From the NCBI GenBank assembly GCA_035610365.1, contig CM069435.1:61749389-61813388 (forward strand): a stretch of DNA of 64,000 nucleotides, written 5' to 3'. The translations under genes and the position numbers were made by a program. Numbering within the stretch: the stretch's first letter is position 1; the number at the start of each line of letters is the position of its first letter. Source of the DNA: Aquatica leii (taxonomy: Eukaryota; Arthropoda; Insecta; Coleoptera; Lampyridae). Below, piece by piece: positions 1-12,699 of this stretch. Under the pieces are notes generated by a model. The model had not been told where the DNA came from, did no database searches, and worked only from the letters and a program-made list of their open reading frames with translations.

Positions 1-770
1 AGACTAAAAATAGTGACCCGTGCGATAGTAGCTTTGGTATTTCAGAAACATTGTAGTTTGTGCGTCAATTTAGCAGTTAATGTCTTGTGATATCTTGTTA
101 GGCCTTGTTGAGTGTTTTCCACGTTGATCAAAGGGTGTAGATGAATGTGTTTAAATGATTAGCAATACGTTCAAGACGAGTTTTAGTAATGCCGTGGGTA
201 GACATAAACGCACGTTAACAAACGTTACCACCATGTCTTACCTATAAGTGTAATGCATAAATCAGTAGATTTAACTTTGGCCTAAATAAAATAAAAGTAA
301 ATTAATAAATAAAACTTACCACAAATGCAAAATTTGCTATCTACAGTTTACTAGTTCCAGCTTTCATTGCCGCTTAATTGAATTTCTTTCGTTTTACTGG
401 TACGTTTTAATAAGTCCACCCAAATAAGAACCTTAAAGATTTTTGTTTTGTAAATGGTAAAAACTATTTAAAATTTGTTCTATATTATCTACCCCAACAT
501 TTTCGAAACATTTGTTTGTACACGAACAACTTACAACTTTTACTGGTACAACACAAGTTGATGTATTTAATTATTCTTTTCCCAAAGCACGTTTTACTTT
601 TTGTATGTTTCGAGACCACTGACTTTTACGCACTTTTCGTTTTCGACCATCTAGATTTTATAGGCTGTTCTTTTTCAAACTTTTGCTACTATTTGGTTTA
701 TAATCGCTATCTTCATTAGTCGCAAATAGATCGGATTTAGTAACATCACTCATTTCGGACATGCACATGT
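1..770 (-). pseudogene. Relic of an unnamed multicopy arthropod ORF family (5' part; runs off the left edge)
   Basis: Read on the minus strand from about 765 down to 1, in several frames. An acidic, serine-rich N-terminus (MSEMSDVTKSD, then EDSDYKPNSSKSL) is followed by a basic stretch (GRKRKVRKSQWSRNIQK), a Cys-containing stretch (SCSCTNKCFENVG), then AFMSTHGITKTRLERI (about 170-220) and QRGKHSTRPNKIS followed by MFLKYQSYYR near the left edge. From memory this order of motifs (KRxRNPxxWKRN, CxCxxKC, FLNTLGIT, RGKHxxRP, FPxYxSHY) marks an ORF repeated in many copies in insect genomes and usually annotated only as uncharacterized; I take it to be transposon-derived. At least one stop and two frame changes break it. 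The 3' half lies outside the window. Confidence 0.6.
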
Positions 771-870
771 TTAAAACTACAACGTACTGGGCAAGAAACA
801 GACATCTTGTCACATGTGATGTTATAACGCTAAAAAAAATATAAGGAATATTGAGCAATAATCAAACTCA

Positions 871-1691
871 GCATGTTACGACGCATAGTCTTTACAAAAA
901 TCACGACAAAAGTCTGATTTTTGCACCAAACGATATACGTTATATTTAATAAGTCAAAACCAGAGATTTCAATTTGGCCAAAAAGTGCAGGTGTACGGTA
1001 CTTGCACTTTGGTGTTCAATTTTGTGTATTATAAAAACTCAATTAATTGATTTAATAAATGTTTCTTCTATGTGTACCCGTAAATACGTTTATATTAAAA
1101 ATATAAATTAATAATGCAAAATTACTTATAATATAAACATATGTTTAGATACGCACCATAGTATTCCTAACGCTGATAAGTCATAAAAAGCCAAACAAAA
1201 GGTACTGATCCTGTACTTTATTTACGTTTGGCTGCAACAGTTAGCATCGATTATTAATGTTCCTACCTACGGTTCATAATTTTAAATGTAGTATTAACAA
1301 AAATTAGTTTTAGACATAAAACTTTCACCATAAAACATATTAAAATATTTTTAGGGTAAATGGCGTATTATTTAAAAATATTTTAAAAATTAGTTTTTTT
1401 ATGCAGAATTGTTCCTTATTAGTGCTGACCAACACATTTTGAGATGTCTGAACTTTCCAGCAATCGCGAAACAAATTTTTATATATAGCATTCTCCGGCC
1501 AACTAGGTTTGACTTGTATCTTATAACATCTGTTCGCAAACGATTTATGCTTTTTAATGTCGTACATGACAAAAAAATGTTACATAGCATTTGTTTTACG
1601 TTTATAGTGCATTAGTTACTTTTTTTCTATATTAAGATCGTAGCATGTTGGTTCTCTCTAGTGGTAATTTTTGCAATTTTACTGATATAGT
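871..1691. other. AT-rich stretch, nothing recognised
   Basis: Short overlapping ORFs on both strands around 1340-1615 have no recognisable motif and read like chance ORFs. No RNA gene or repeat stands out. Confidence 0.5.
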
Positions 1692-1835
1692 TACCCAAGC
1701 AACACATTGGTATAAAAAGCGTCTAAATGTCCGGCTAATAGACGTTTATTAGACATTGAAACGTTTTTAAACGCGTTATTAACGTTTATTAGACGGACAT
1801 TTCGACGTTTTTTGTACCAATGTGTTGTTTGGGTA
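1692..1835. mobile_element. Foldback element (MITE-like), 144 bp
   Basis: The left end TACCCAAGCAACACATTGG is matched by the reverse complement of the right end (TACCCAAACAACACATTGG). The similarity continues inwards through the AAAA(A)GCG segment to a TCCG/CGGA junction, so nearly the whole element can fold into one long hairpin. The interior repeats ACGTTTATTAGAC-like words (about 1741-1796). It has no coding capacity. A compact palindrome of this kind is typical of non-autonomous DNA elements. I could not define a target duplication beyond the TA inside the end. Confidence 0.7.
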
Positions 1836-3310
1836 CTTTACACTATATTCGTTGGTGGATTGCAATCGTGTATTATTCGATACGTTTTTCGAATTTTTGC
1901 GGTTAACAAATCCAACTACCAACGTGCTACGATCTCTATAGCATCAATTTGTTTACTTTTTATATGTGGGCTCATTAACCACGAGATAGCGTCGACTACA
2001 ACACTTTTATATGATATGCAAAACCTTTTCTGACTCTTGTCGGGTGTTGGCCGAATGACGAGTGTTTGAATTATTTGGTCAGTATTTTCTTACTAAATGG
2101 GGTCTGCGTATTTGGCGTTAAAAAATTTAAACTTTAGACTACAATTTTTGAGATAACTGATTGATCCTTGTGTTAGCCTTTAGCCAGTTTGTGTAGATAT
2201 TATTTCTGGATTCTTGTATTTATGCAGCGCTATATGCTAATGAAAACTCGATTTAACGTGATTCTTAGATATTAATTGTTTTGAACTCCACGTGATTTTA
2301 TAGATTTAACTGTCTGTTAGCATTTATATTACACAAATCGAAAACACATATATGGGTGTTTAAAGGGTTAAGGCATAGACAATTTTCTTGGTGATAATTA
2401 GACATCTGCTTCAAAATGCTACTTAGTTTTTATTTTACGCCATTACCTAGAGTGTTATAGCTGTGTCGCCGGCATAAATAAGTTGCTTAGTGTCAGCGTC
2501 AAAAAGTTATTTATGTATGTTATACAACGAACATGTCAAAACGCTGCCTTAAAAAAATTGATTGCTTGTGTTTTTCACAGCTTGTTTTTTTTTCTCAAAA
2601 AATTAATAAAAAACGACGGTTTTAGAGAAACATCTTTATAACGTTAGTCAAATAAGGGTTTTTGTTACATTTCAGAACTTTTGAAGCCCTTTCCTATATA
2701 CAACAGTGTCAAATGAAACCCACTTTAGTAATTTTGTCCTTCTAAAACACTTCTCAATGCGTTGAACTAACTTTAATATATAACTGCAAAATGATTGGCT
2801 TTGGTAGAATCCAATCTGCTTAGGAATAGTATTCTTGTCATTCGTTATTGAGATACGAATAAAAATCATTTTTTTCAAGAAACTTAAAGCATTGCCAAAC
2901 TAGGGAAATGAGCCTTTTTGGATTCAATAAATTTTTCTTTGGTTTTAGTAAAGTATAGGTTTTAGATTCTGGGCTTAAAAAAAGTTAAACATATCCAGTA
3001 ACTATTACTGTTTTGATAAACGCTTATCTGGTCTTTTTTGACACAACGTTTTTGTTTATGTATGTAATCTATGTAGTTAGTGTTGAGTATGGATTCTAAA
3101 TATTTGTTTTATAACAAACTTAAAAAAAAATGATCAAAGAAATACAAAAATTTATCGTTACATCAAATAGCCTAAAACTAATCGTTGAATACATTTAAAC
3201 ACAAACTTTAATAACGAAAAAAGTTAGGAAAAGCTAAATTTTTTCGTTATTCAAAAATTAAGGCATTTTAAGAATTGTTACAAATGACTATAAACGTTAA
3301 AAACAAACAG
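1836..3310. other. AT-rich stretch, nothing recognised
   Basis: ORFs at 1812-2033 and 2672-2878 show no known motif. I see no gene or clear repeat here. Confidence 0.45.
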
Positions 3311-3520
3311 TTATATTTTATTTTTTATAGTATACACGACTTTCGGTTTAGACCATTGCGTATTAGAAAACTTTTTAAGTTTTGTTGTAATTTTTTCTTG
3401 TGAGCCAAAATCAGTAGTTGAACTTGGTTTTTGCTGTTTTATTGTTTGTAAACTCAAACAAACTGGCGTTTTGCAAAACATTGCAGCTTGCATCTTCAGA
3501 GCGCTTATTGTCGCTGATAA
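3311..3520 (-). repeat. Dispersed Penelope-associated tail repeat, copy a
   Basis: On the minus strand the segment begins with a GCGCTCTGAAGATGCAAGC-like junction (about 3487-3506) and can be read ALKMQAAMFCK, then the words KTPVCLSLQTIKQQKP, TDFGSQEKI and WSKPKVV. The same string of words recurs at 52.78-52.95 kb (+) and, as a palindrome, at 56.29-56.53 kb. The ALKM junction resembles the one following the GIY-YIG endonuclease at 36.9 kb (RALKMFT), so I infer that this is the 3' tail of a Penelope-like family. Not a host gene. Confidence 0.55.
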
Positions 3521-6500
3521 AAAAAACGGTGAAGTAAAGGAAACATTGTTAAAATCTCTACAACAAATTTGAAGTCAAAAACTTCAAAAGACATTGAAGA
3601 GAACAGTCAATCCAAGAGTCAAGAATGACGTACCGCATTTTACTGACACCTATTATTTACCATAGTGTATGGGCTATACAGATAACATCAGCACGATTCT
3701 AAAATAACATAATAACAAAACTGTCTTCACGACCAAAAATGTTTTGCCAATGGGTTTAATTTTCAAAAAATAAAAAAAGTGTCTACAAAATTTTTTGTTT
3801 TTGTCAACAATTGAACGCGTGCGACAGTTACACCACAATTGGACGTGTCTATAAAAAGTAGTAACAAGATGGGATCAACTCTTGTACTACCATGTGTAAT
3901 ACATTACAATCTAAGCATAAAAATTGAATTTTTCCGTTTCTAGCTATATTTAAAATGTGATTTGTAAGTTTTTGAACAATTTAACATTTAACATCCCATT
4001 TCATTTAAATGTTTTTATCGGATCTTTACGGATGTACATTATATGGAAGTACATGAGTTTGTCACATCTAAGCTAAATTTTGAATTCATTACAAACCGTT
4101 ACTTATGAATATTTTGTAAGTAAATTTGATATTTACTTGGGTGTTGATAGTTGATAGGTAATGTAAAAATTCTTTATTCAATTTCAATTAAAATTCCTTA
4201 TAATGGCAATTATGTGTTTCCGAAATTTTTATTATAATTTCCATATTTGAATCGTTGTAATCACATCATTAGTCTGATATTGTATCAACGCAATTTACAA
4301 ATGACAAATAATTGGCAGAATAATTACTAGGATGTAATATGTAATTATGCTAAGAGGTCAGAAGTCATTATCTGAAATAATTTATAAAAGGAATTTGTTT
4401 AGTATGGGTGTCAATCTAAATTTTCTCACAAACAATTGCCTGTGTATCAGTAGCGGCTGCTCTATAGCGGTTTTAAGGCACAGGTCTTCCAAACTTTTAT
4501 TAAAACAAAAAAACGGTACAAATTATTGTGAATTAAAACATTTAAACATATTTATAGAATATAGGTATCAAATACTTTTTATTATTTTAAAACATTAATT
4601 TAATATGTTCGTCATTTAAATCAACGTATATTAAATAGGTATTTCTTTAAGTTCGGGATACAATTATTGGAGCCCATTTCTGTATATGCAGCAAAGCATT
4701 GTAACGTGACGTCGCGATCCTCACTACGAAATTTTCTTTTACAGTTTTAACGTGCAAAAGCACTCACGCGGTTATAACCAGTGTTTCAGTGCCGATTGAA
4801 ACGTACATTGTGTAGGATGTGTTGTAAATAGAAATGTAAAACGGCATATTTGTCGTACGTAATTTTTGAAAAATGCAAAAAATAGTGCACAATTTATTTT
4901 TATAAATGAATTCGTAATTTTGTCAGAAAAAAAGCTTGAAATAAAATCTCTCGAAAGGTTAAAAAATACCGCATTACACATATTCAAACAACATTTTATG
5001 TTTAGCAATTAGTGTCAAAAAAATTATTTCTCAGTAGCTTTATTGTTAAATCTCAATTCACACAAAACAAAAATCTATGGTTTTGGATTGATAATAATAA
5101 ATTAAAAATAAAACGCAATTATTATTGTTTCATTTGCAAAATAAAAAAATTCTTAATTATTCAGAAAAAATACAAAATGCATTTTTTCGGTACTTGATAC
5201 AGAGGCAATCTGTTTATTATTTTCGTATTCATTAATAACAATACACAAATGTATCATCTACATACATATATTTTAAGTAACTTAAATATAGTTTGAAAAT
5301 AAGACATTTAATCTACGAAAAACAAATATTAAATTCTAAACCAAAAACTTTACTAGAAACTAGTTTCTATATTAAATGTAAAAGTAAACACACATAATTA
5401 TTATGATTCTTTAATTTTAACAAAATTATCTTATTATTATCTTTAGAACGTCTTTCCTGTCAAGAAAAAATCTGTAAAAACAGACACTGTTAAAGTTTTT
5501 GTATCAAACCCAATAATTAACATTTGCATTAGTATTTTCTCAATAATTAACTGAAGAATAAGCCAAGGAATAATTGAAATAAAATCTCTCAGAAGCCTAC
5601 TCTAAATTTGAAACTAAATCAAGCAGATAAGACTGCAAAACGTAATTTTACATGGAATTTTTCTAGTGCAGTTTATAATAAAAATAAAAGGGCATGTAAA
5701 TGTTATAGGATAAAGTCCTTTTTTTGTTTCCCACATTTAAATGAAAAAATAAAAAACATAAAGTTTCTGCACGCCATAAACAATGCTCAACCGAATTTAT
5801 TTGTTAACTCCAAAACATTTTGTAGTTACCGACAGATATCTTATAAATAAATATAACAGCAATATATATGTGATGTGCAGTAAAAAGTTTTTCAAATTGA
5901 ACAAATCAGTAAAGTCGCACTATCAGGGGAAATTGCGTATGGGCTGTTCTGTTGTTGTCATAATCTTTCGTGCGTTGTACTTGTGTTTTCTATTTTTTGC
6001 CGTTTCGGATTACAATTGTCGTTTTAATATTTATATAAATCTAACTTATATTAATTTGATATTTCCCAATATGCGTCATTGTGTAGTGGCAAAATAGCAG
6101 CAAAACACCCAAACAAAACCTTTAATTTTTTAAGTAAGCTGACTATGTAAAATATATGTATTTGAATCATATTTTTATATAGAACAACAACCACTTGTCG
6201 TGAATCTTGGATAAAAACTTTAAATAGAAATGCAATTGAGTAGCTATATACTAATGCGCATGTCTAAATACACGTTGCACAGTATTCAATTTGGCTAATT
6301 TCTTGTTTCCAGTACTGTCATTCTATTTATTTATAAGATATATCTATGTAGTTACTTTACATAATGATTTAATAATACCTGAAGACCGTAACATTACTTA
6401 CAAGCGTTTCAAAAATGTAGCCCACCTACCCACTGCTGTATATAAATACAAACTGTTCAAAAAAAAATCAAAACAGGAAGAGTGCACACATTACATGATG

Positions 6501-6540
6501 TAAAGAGTACTCTCATAATCTTGTTTCCGATGCTGCAAAA
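3521..6540. other. AT-rich stretch, no recognised gene
   Basis: Open frames at 4347-4598, 4772-5008, 5608-5850 and 5783-6097 (104 codons, +) have no motif I can place. 4680-4800 is locally less AT-rich. I see no RNA gene. Confidence 0.4.
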
Positions 6541-6554
6541 ATTGATTCAAAAAC

Positions 6555-7400
6555 GGCTGTCAACTACCCAAGCTGTATTGGCAAACACGTCTTTGCATCG
6601 TCCAATTGACTGTTCCAATTGAGGCGCGTCTAATTGACCGCATCCAATAACGCGACTCTAGTAGCAACAGGAGTTCCGTACACTTTTGATTTAATAGTGC
6701 CCCACAATAAAAAATCCAATGGCGTTAGATCTAGCAATCTTGCTGGCCACAACCAAGGATCCAAACGTCTAATCCATCGGTCTTTGAACATTTGTTCTAA
6801 TTGATGACCGACTGCAGCGGTACAAAGAGCTGGAGCACCATCTAATTGATACCAGCAAGTTTCTAACTGGGCTTGTGGTAAAGTTTACAAAAAATTTGTA
6901 CCTGATTTCTTGAAATGCTTAAATATTTCTTACCGTTTAAATTCTCATCATAAATAAAATAATACACGCGGTGGTTCATTAACATTGCAAACACGTTGAA
7001 GCTAAACTAATAAATGTTTGGTCTGGTTGCAAATGGATTTTCATGCGATCAAACGTGTAAATTATGCTGATTAATAAAACCCTCTTTAGAAAATTTTGAT
7101 TTATCTGACCAAATAATTTTCTGAAGAAAATTTAGATCTTCTTGAATCTTCACAAGCATCATTTCGCAATACTGCACCTGTTGAATTTGATCTTGTGGAT
7201 GTTATTCTTGAGCAGTCGAAAATTTAAAATTTTGCATTTTATAATTTTTTAAAATTCTATCTATCGAACTTCTGGAGTATCCAAGATTCCTTTCCGCCGA
7301 ACGAACAGAACCTTTAAAGAAAACATTAAAGTATCACAATACATTGGTTTTCGCAGCCTCATTAGAGACAATTGGCTTTGGCAAATTTCGTGGCGCACTT
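6555..7400 (-). pseudogene. Mariner-like (Tc1/mariner superfamily) DDE transposase relic A
   Basis: Cut-and-paste transposase, dead copy. Reading the minus strand from about 7340 down: FFKGSVRSAERNLGYSRSS (helix-turn-helix region), IIWSDKSKFSKEGFINQHN (first catalytic Asp block, about 7090-7130), WYQLDGAPA (second Asp, about 6845), FKDRWIRR, then WPARLLDLTPLDFLLWG (third Asp, about 6730) and IKSKVYGTPVA. All three Asp blocks can be seen. In-frame stops (after HNLHV, and before TRLNW) and a gap between the first and second blocks show that it is not functional. I could not define TIRs. The motif set is that of the mariner-like transposases widespread in insects. Confidence 0.85.
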
Positions 7401-7559
7401 ACTTTTCCAAAATTTAGAAAATTCTTTTCGATCCTTTTGTTCTGTCAGTGCAGGCAAATGCGGATATCTTTCGTTAAAGTTTCTGCAAGTTCAAAGAGTA
7501 ATACGAGCAGACTTGCCATGAATGTAAAACAAATTTAGAACATCAGTATTTGTGTATTC

Positions 7560-10500
7560 TATATTACCCAATTAAAAACAAATATTAAGCGCAAAAATAA
7601 AAATTTAAACAGATCACACTAATAACAAACGTAATTGTAACTTTCAAACTGATAGCTAACTGACAACTGTCAAATAAAAATAAAAACATAAGAAAGCATA
7701 AAAAACAATTGAATTAAAATTTGTCATCATTCATTCATAAACTTGAATAGAAAAATGTAAATATCTGTTACGTCAAATAGATACGTAACCGGGGGCAATT
7801 TTTTATTATCTATTACAAACAATTGTGTCTCAATCTTTTAACATTGAGAACCTAAAATCCTATTTCCGTAATTGTTACTACTTTCGATTTTCAATTTTAT
7901 TTTCTAAACAAGATTTTGAAATTTTCCAGTAAAAAAAATGTTTTTTCTCAACAATCAAAATTGATACACCGATTATTTTAAGCATACATACTAAACATTT
8001 TATGACACATCGGAATGTGAAAAAAAATTGTCTGATTTGTATTTAAAATATACATGTTGATGCTCACTTCCGGTATTTCCGAAAGTGCTGCCATTTGAAA
8101 AATATTTTTATTTAATAGATTAAACACGGCAAGTCGGATGTGCAAAATTTCAAATTTCTTGCTTTAATAATTGTTGATATACTTCTAACCGACGGTAACC
8201 GTGAGACACCCGGTAAATAATTTACGAACATTTTTGGTCAAGTTGATATAATCGATTCTATAATTATAAAAAAATTACATAATATAATTAATAAAATAAT
8301 AAAATTAGTTAAATTTTATTGGCAAATAAATTTTTTTGTATTACTTACATAGACTAAAATTTTGCGTCGATGATTAACACAGAAATAAACTTTTGTTTTA
8401 CAAAGTATATTTTATCTTTAACTATACCGTCAATTTGTCTTAAATCGACTCAATTCTATTTTATTGATGTTTTCAAGTGTCATCGAGCTTATATAATCTT
8501 TTTATTTGTTAACTTAAATAGACATTTATTTATTGATTACCTACTTGTCAAGTAAGCTTTTGACGTTTTAACAAATTGACAAAAAAAATGTGATAAAAAA
8601 ATTAAAAACTTAGTTTCTCAAAATGCAATAAATGCAACTTTTTTTTTAAAGACAACGACAGGTTGTTTTACACATTACATGCATCCTTGCCAAACGGAAA
8701 TTACTACGCCAAACCCCACGGACTCATTTAAACACGTTTAGAGCAACTGTCTTTCAAAATACACACGCACGTGCAATACGCCTTATTTTCTTCGTTTACG
8801 TAATAATGTACAATTACACTAACAAAGGTAATATAGATAGAAAACACTAACACAAAAACTTTTTTTGGATTTTTGCTTGCTACGATAGTTTATTCAGTTT
8901 AACACGTTTTAAAAATAAATGACAAAACTATCGATAAATATAACTTTAAAAAATTAAATGTAGTCTACCTAAAATGTTGACTGTCAAATTAATTGTGATC
9001 ATTAATACCGCTAGCAGCACTTGGTCTAATGGTTTAAAGGATACAAATAATTTAATGTTTAATCATTTATGAGGACTAAATCTAGAATTACGGACTTCTA
9101 GTTCTACTAGAATACAGTATATTTGTAACAACATGTAATTTATTATGCAAAGACGTTTACAAAGAATATGAAAAAAATAATTATTATCATAACTGCGGTA
9201 TTATTTAAGTTTTTATTAAATGCTATTAAATTCACTTCTGGTATAATTATTCTTTATTTTGTGTCTATTTTTCTAGACATAAAGCTTTACGTATTTTTAT
9301 AACAATTTCCTTATAGAAAATTAATATCCTACTAAGAAACGGGTCATCTTATAGTCAAAGATACGTCTGAAAATAAACATTGTTTCAAAAGGTTTTAAAT
9401 TGCTGTTTCTATCTAAATCATATTTATACATTGTTCTATTTCTTATTAAAAATAGAAATAGATAAAAATTGCAAACAGAACTTGAACGTATTTTAAATAA
9501 TTTTTTTGTATTACTAAAGTATTGTTCAAGCTCTATAGAGTTTATTTCATTTGTTTGTTTATTATTCTTAAGCTTTTGCTTTTACATAAGGTACATAAAG
9601 TGTTTTTTCTGTATTATTAATTCTTTACATCACAAAGGGAATTTCTAATGTAATATTTTAGTTTGAAAAAAGTTGATAAATAATTAATTGTTTTTTAATT
9701 AGTTTTTAATACGTGTAATATAACACAATTTTCTATCGCAGCGTATTTAAATAAATGGATTTCTTGTTTAAAAAACTAAAGTTTGTCTTTAAAATTAAAC
9801 TGAAATTAAATTTATTATTATATAATTATTTTTAATATTATTCAACATCTTTTTTAATATGTAATCATAAAAATAAAAGGTTATGTTATTATAATTTCTT
9901 AATCTATTTTGCAATTAAACAAATTTTATTACAAGAAAAAAAAATACGATATTAAAATTTTATTAGTTTTTTATATACCAAAACTTACTTCTCCAAAACT
10001 TTTTAAAAACAAAAAAAAATGAAATTTTTTGTAATTTCATTTTAAATTAGTTGTTTAATTAAGATCAGATAAGCAAAAACAGTTTTATAATTTTACATAA
10101 TTTGCTAAAACTTTTGAACAATCTACCTTTCAAAAAGCGCAATTTTTATGCGGTCCTTTATTTTATTTTAATTTAAATATTTATTATAACAAATAATGTG
10201 CTGAGCCATACGTTGACAATTTTTTTTCAATTTAATTAAATTTAGGTGTTTTTAATAAACTGTATTGAATGCAAAAACAACTTATTTTTTTACTTTGTAC
10301 TTAGTATAACTATAGACAACTCACTATGTAATATTATTAATTTGCTGAAAAAAACAAATTTCACATGGCGTCTGTTATTAGTGGAACATTTAATGATTTT
10401 AGTCATTAACGTAAACAAAATTTAATAGACAATTTACAAAACAAAAGAAATTAATTACTACAAAAAATTACTTCATAATTGTCCAAAGCGTTCACCATTA

Positions 10501-10594
10501 TTTTCTAAGCATAGTTAAACACGTGTTTTTAGATTATTAAAATGTTTTACTAGAATTTTAAGAGTTACAATATTCTATTTTGTATAGCATTTTC
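7560..10594. other. AT-rich stretch, nothing recognised
   Basis: Very AT-rich with poly(A)/poly(T) runs. 8050-8230 is locally less AT-rich and includes GTGAGACACCCGG, which might be the end of a DNA element, but I found no partner. No coding motif. Confidence 0.45.
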
Positions 10595-10640
10595 CAGTGG
10601 TTCCTAAACTTTTTTGCCTCGTAAATCTTTTGTCAAGTTT
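10595..10640 (+). mobile_element. Candidate hAT-type terminal sequence
   Basis: CAGTGGTTCCTAAACTTTTT at 10595 resembles the CAGTGGTTCCCAACCTTTT end common to many animal hAT elements. I found no matching opposite end or transposase nearby, so it may be a solitary end or coincidence. Confidence 0.35.
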
Positions 10641-11989
10641 TTATTGTTCATAAATCACTTTAGAAATCAGTGATGTAGAATATAGACCGTTTGCCATGTT
10701 TTTCGGTTTTGGGTAGAGTCTTTGCTTACCTGTTATACTTTTTTCTAAATTTATCAATTTTAATTGTCTTTTTGACAGCTGGTATAATGCTACTCACTGT
10801 GAAAAACTTAAATTTATAACTGCAGTGAAGTGTAATGTTAAAAAACTTTAAGAACACATGTTTTCTGTTGTTAGAAAATTGCTATAATGATGGAAAATCA
10901 ATTGAAAATGTTTTTGCAATATTGCATACTACGAGATAAATAACAGGTATGTCTTTTTGAAGCTAGCATTTTTTATATCTAAACTGTACCTTAAGTTAGT
11001 GCTTATTTTGATCAGTTTTTCTTATAATAAAACATACGTTTTTTCAATTTCACACTACTATACCACAGTGACAAACATTCTGTCTGTAAGATAAATTATA
11101 AGACGAGTATAAATAAATCTACCTTAACTCAAGCCATGATGAGTAATTTATCTTAGCTAATTACAAGTACAAAATAAAGATTTTATAAAAAATAATGTAC
11201 TTAGTTTTTTCCGACACTTTTAAACAAAATGATATTGGTTTAATTTGTATATGTCTAACTACCAGTTTATATTTTTGAAAAATTTTTTTTCTCATATTCG
11301 TATTTATGGATTGAGGAATTATACCTTTCAGTGTAGTATAGTCTGGTTCTTCCTGTTCTGTCTTCGCGAAGCTCTGAGACAAGAATGGACAAAAATTTTA
11401 ACTATGCGTATGCGTGTAACATATTAATACTAGTTTCTCATTATTTGCAAAATTTTACAAAGTTAAAATGTATTGTGACTATAAAGCGAACACTTACAAC
11501 TTACACATTTTGTAACATGCCATGCAAGAACTGTTTCTTATAAACTGCAATCACACTATTTTTTCTAGATTTTTTAGCATCTAGTAGCTTAACAAATTTT
11601 GTAACACTTTGACATGGGCAACAAACCAAAATAAACTAGGGTAACCATATATTAAATTTATTTAAATGTAATGCAACGTTGAATCGTGCATTTACTGCGA
11701 AGGTAGCATGAACAAGATACATAAGAGTGAATAGAATTAAGTTACATTTTTATACAAAGCTACATTCAAAATTTATAACAGACACAATTTTGATATTCAA
11801 CGACACAAAAATAAAGTTATTCTTAACATGCCCCGGTTTTGAAAGGCAAAGCTTTCAAAAAAATGGAAACTGTACTAAGAAAAACAACAAACAATGCAGA
11901 TATATTAAAATACATAAAAAAATTGTATTTAAATAAAATTATACTGTAATAAAATAAAAAAAATGTCACTTTCTGGCACTAACTGAGTC
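10641..11989. other. AT-rich stretch, no recognised gene
   Basis: Overlapping opposite-strand ORFs at 11161-11427 and an ORF at 11727-11936 show no known motif. The BEL/Pao relic begins just after. Confidence 0.4.
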
Positions 11990-11999
11990 TATAAGCAAA

Positions 12000-12690
12000 G
12001 GACAAATTTTTGTAAATACACAGCGTACCTACTACTCCTGACACTGTGCGTATAGACGCCACTCGATTTACATCATCACTACCTAGATACATTTGCACAA
12101 TGCGACCTAGTTTCTAGCGTAGTTGGAGAAGGTTGTCTTCTTTAAAAAGAACTAGCGTGCCTTTTTACAGCTCGAAAAAATTTGATTTCTATTTTACGCG
12201 TTGTTGAAGTGTTGTAACGCACGACTGGAGATTATTGAGATCAGAAAATAGGAAGGATAGTAGATGGAAATTAAGAACTGTTTATACTTTAACAAATAAA
12301 GTGGCAAACTCCTCGTAAGTTAAATTTTCATTACCTACGGTTTGCTTGATTTGATGCTTGACTAATTTAATTCTAGCTTCTCACAAACCCCCAAAGTGAG
12401 GATTACGCGCTGGTATAAAATGCCATTCAGTTCCCTTACTAACAGCTACATCAAAAAATGACAAAGTATTTTTATTTAAAAATGTGGTTAATTCTTTAAA
12501 TTGAAAATTAGCGTTAGAAAAGTTAGTCCCGTTTTCGGAGTAGACATGCAGGGGCTTATTTTAAAAAAATCAAAAGTGATAATGAAAGCTTCAGAAGACA
12601 AATTAATGACTAACTCTGAGTGCACGGGTTTTGTTGCAGAACAAACAAATAAACACAGATAGGACTTTAAAGTTTGCATCCACGACCCTT
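12000..12690 (-). pseudogene. BEL/Pao integrase domain
   Basis: Minus-strand reading: KSYLCLFVCSATKPVHSEL (about 12610-12670), LSSEAFIITFDFF, then after a frame change PLHVYSENGTNFSNAN (about 12500-12555; the second catalytic Asp is replaced by Glu in YSENGTNF, where families normally show S-D-N-G-T-N-F), EWHFIPARNPHFGGL with the catalytic-Glu region after it (about 12380-12440), and a C-terminal part with GTLVLFKEDNLLQLR and LGRIVQMYLGSDDVNRV (about 12050-12160). A stop follows HFGGL where Trp is expected. DNA-joining domain of the retrotransposon; inactive here. Confidence 0.88.
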
Positions 12691-12699
12691 AATTTAGAA

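Noticed and set aside
5608-6097. Two overlapping plus-strand ORFs (80 and 104 codons).
   Set aside because: No motif I can place in either frame, no splice or promoter evidence, and stop-poor runs of this size are not surprising here; left as unassigned.
7760-8230. Possible ends of a DNA element (TGTCTCAATC at 7828 and GAGACACCCGG at 8203).
   Set aside because: The two words do not form a convincing inverted pair and no TA duplication could be set.
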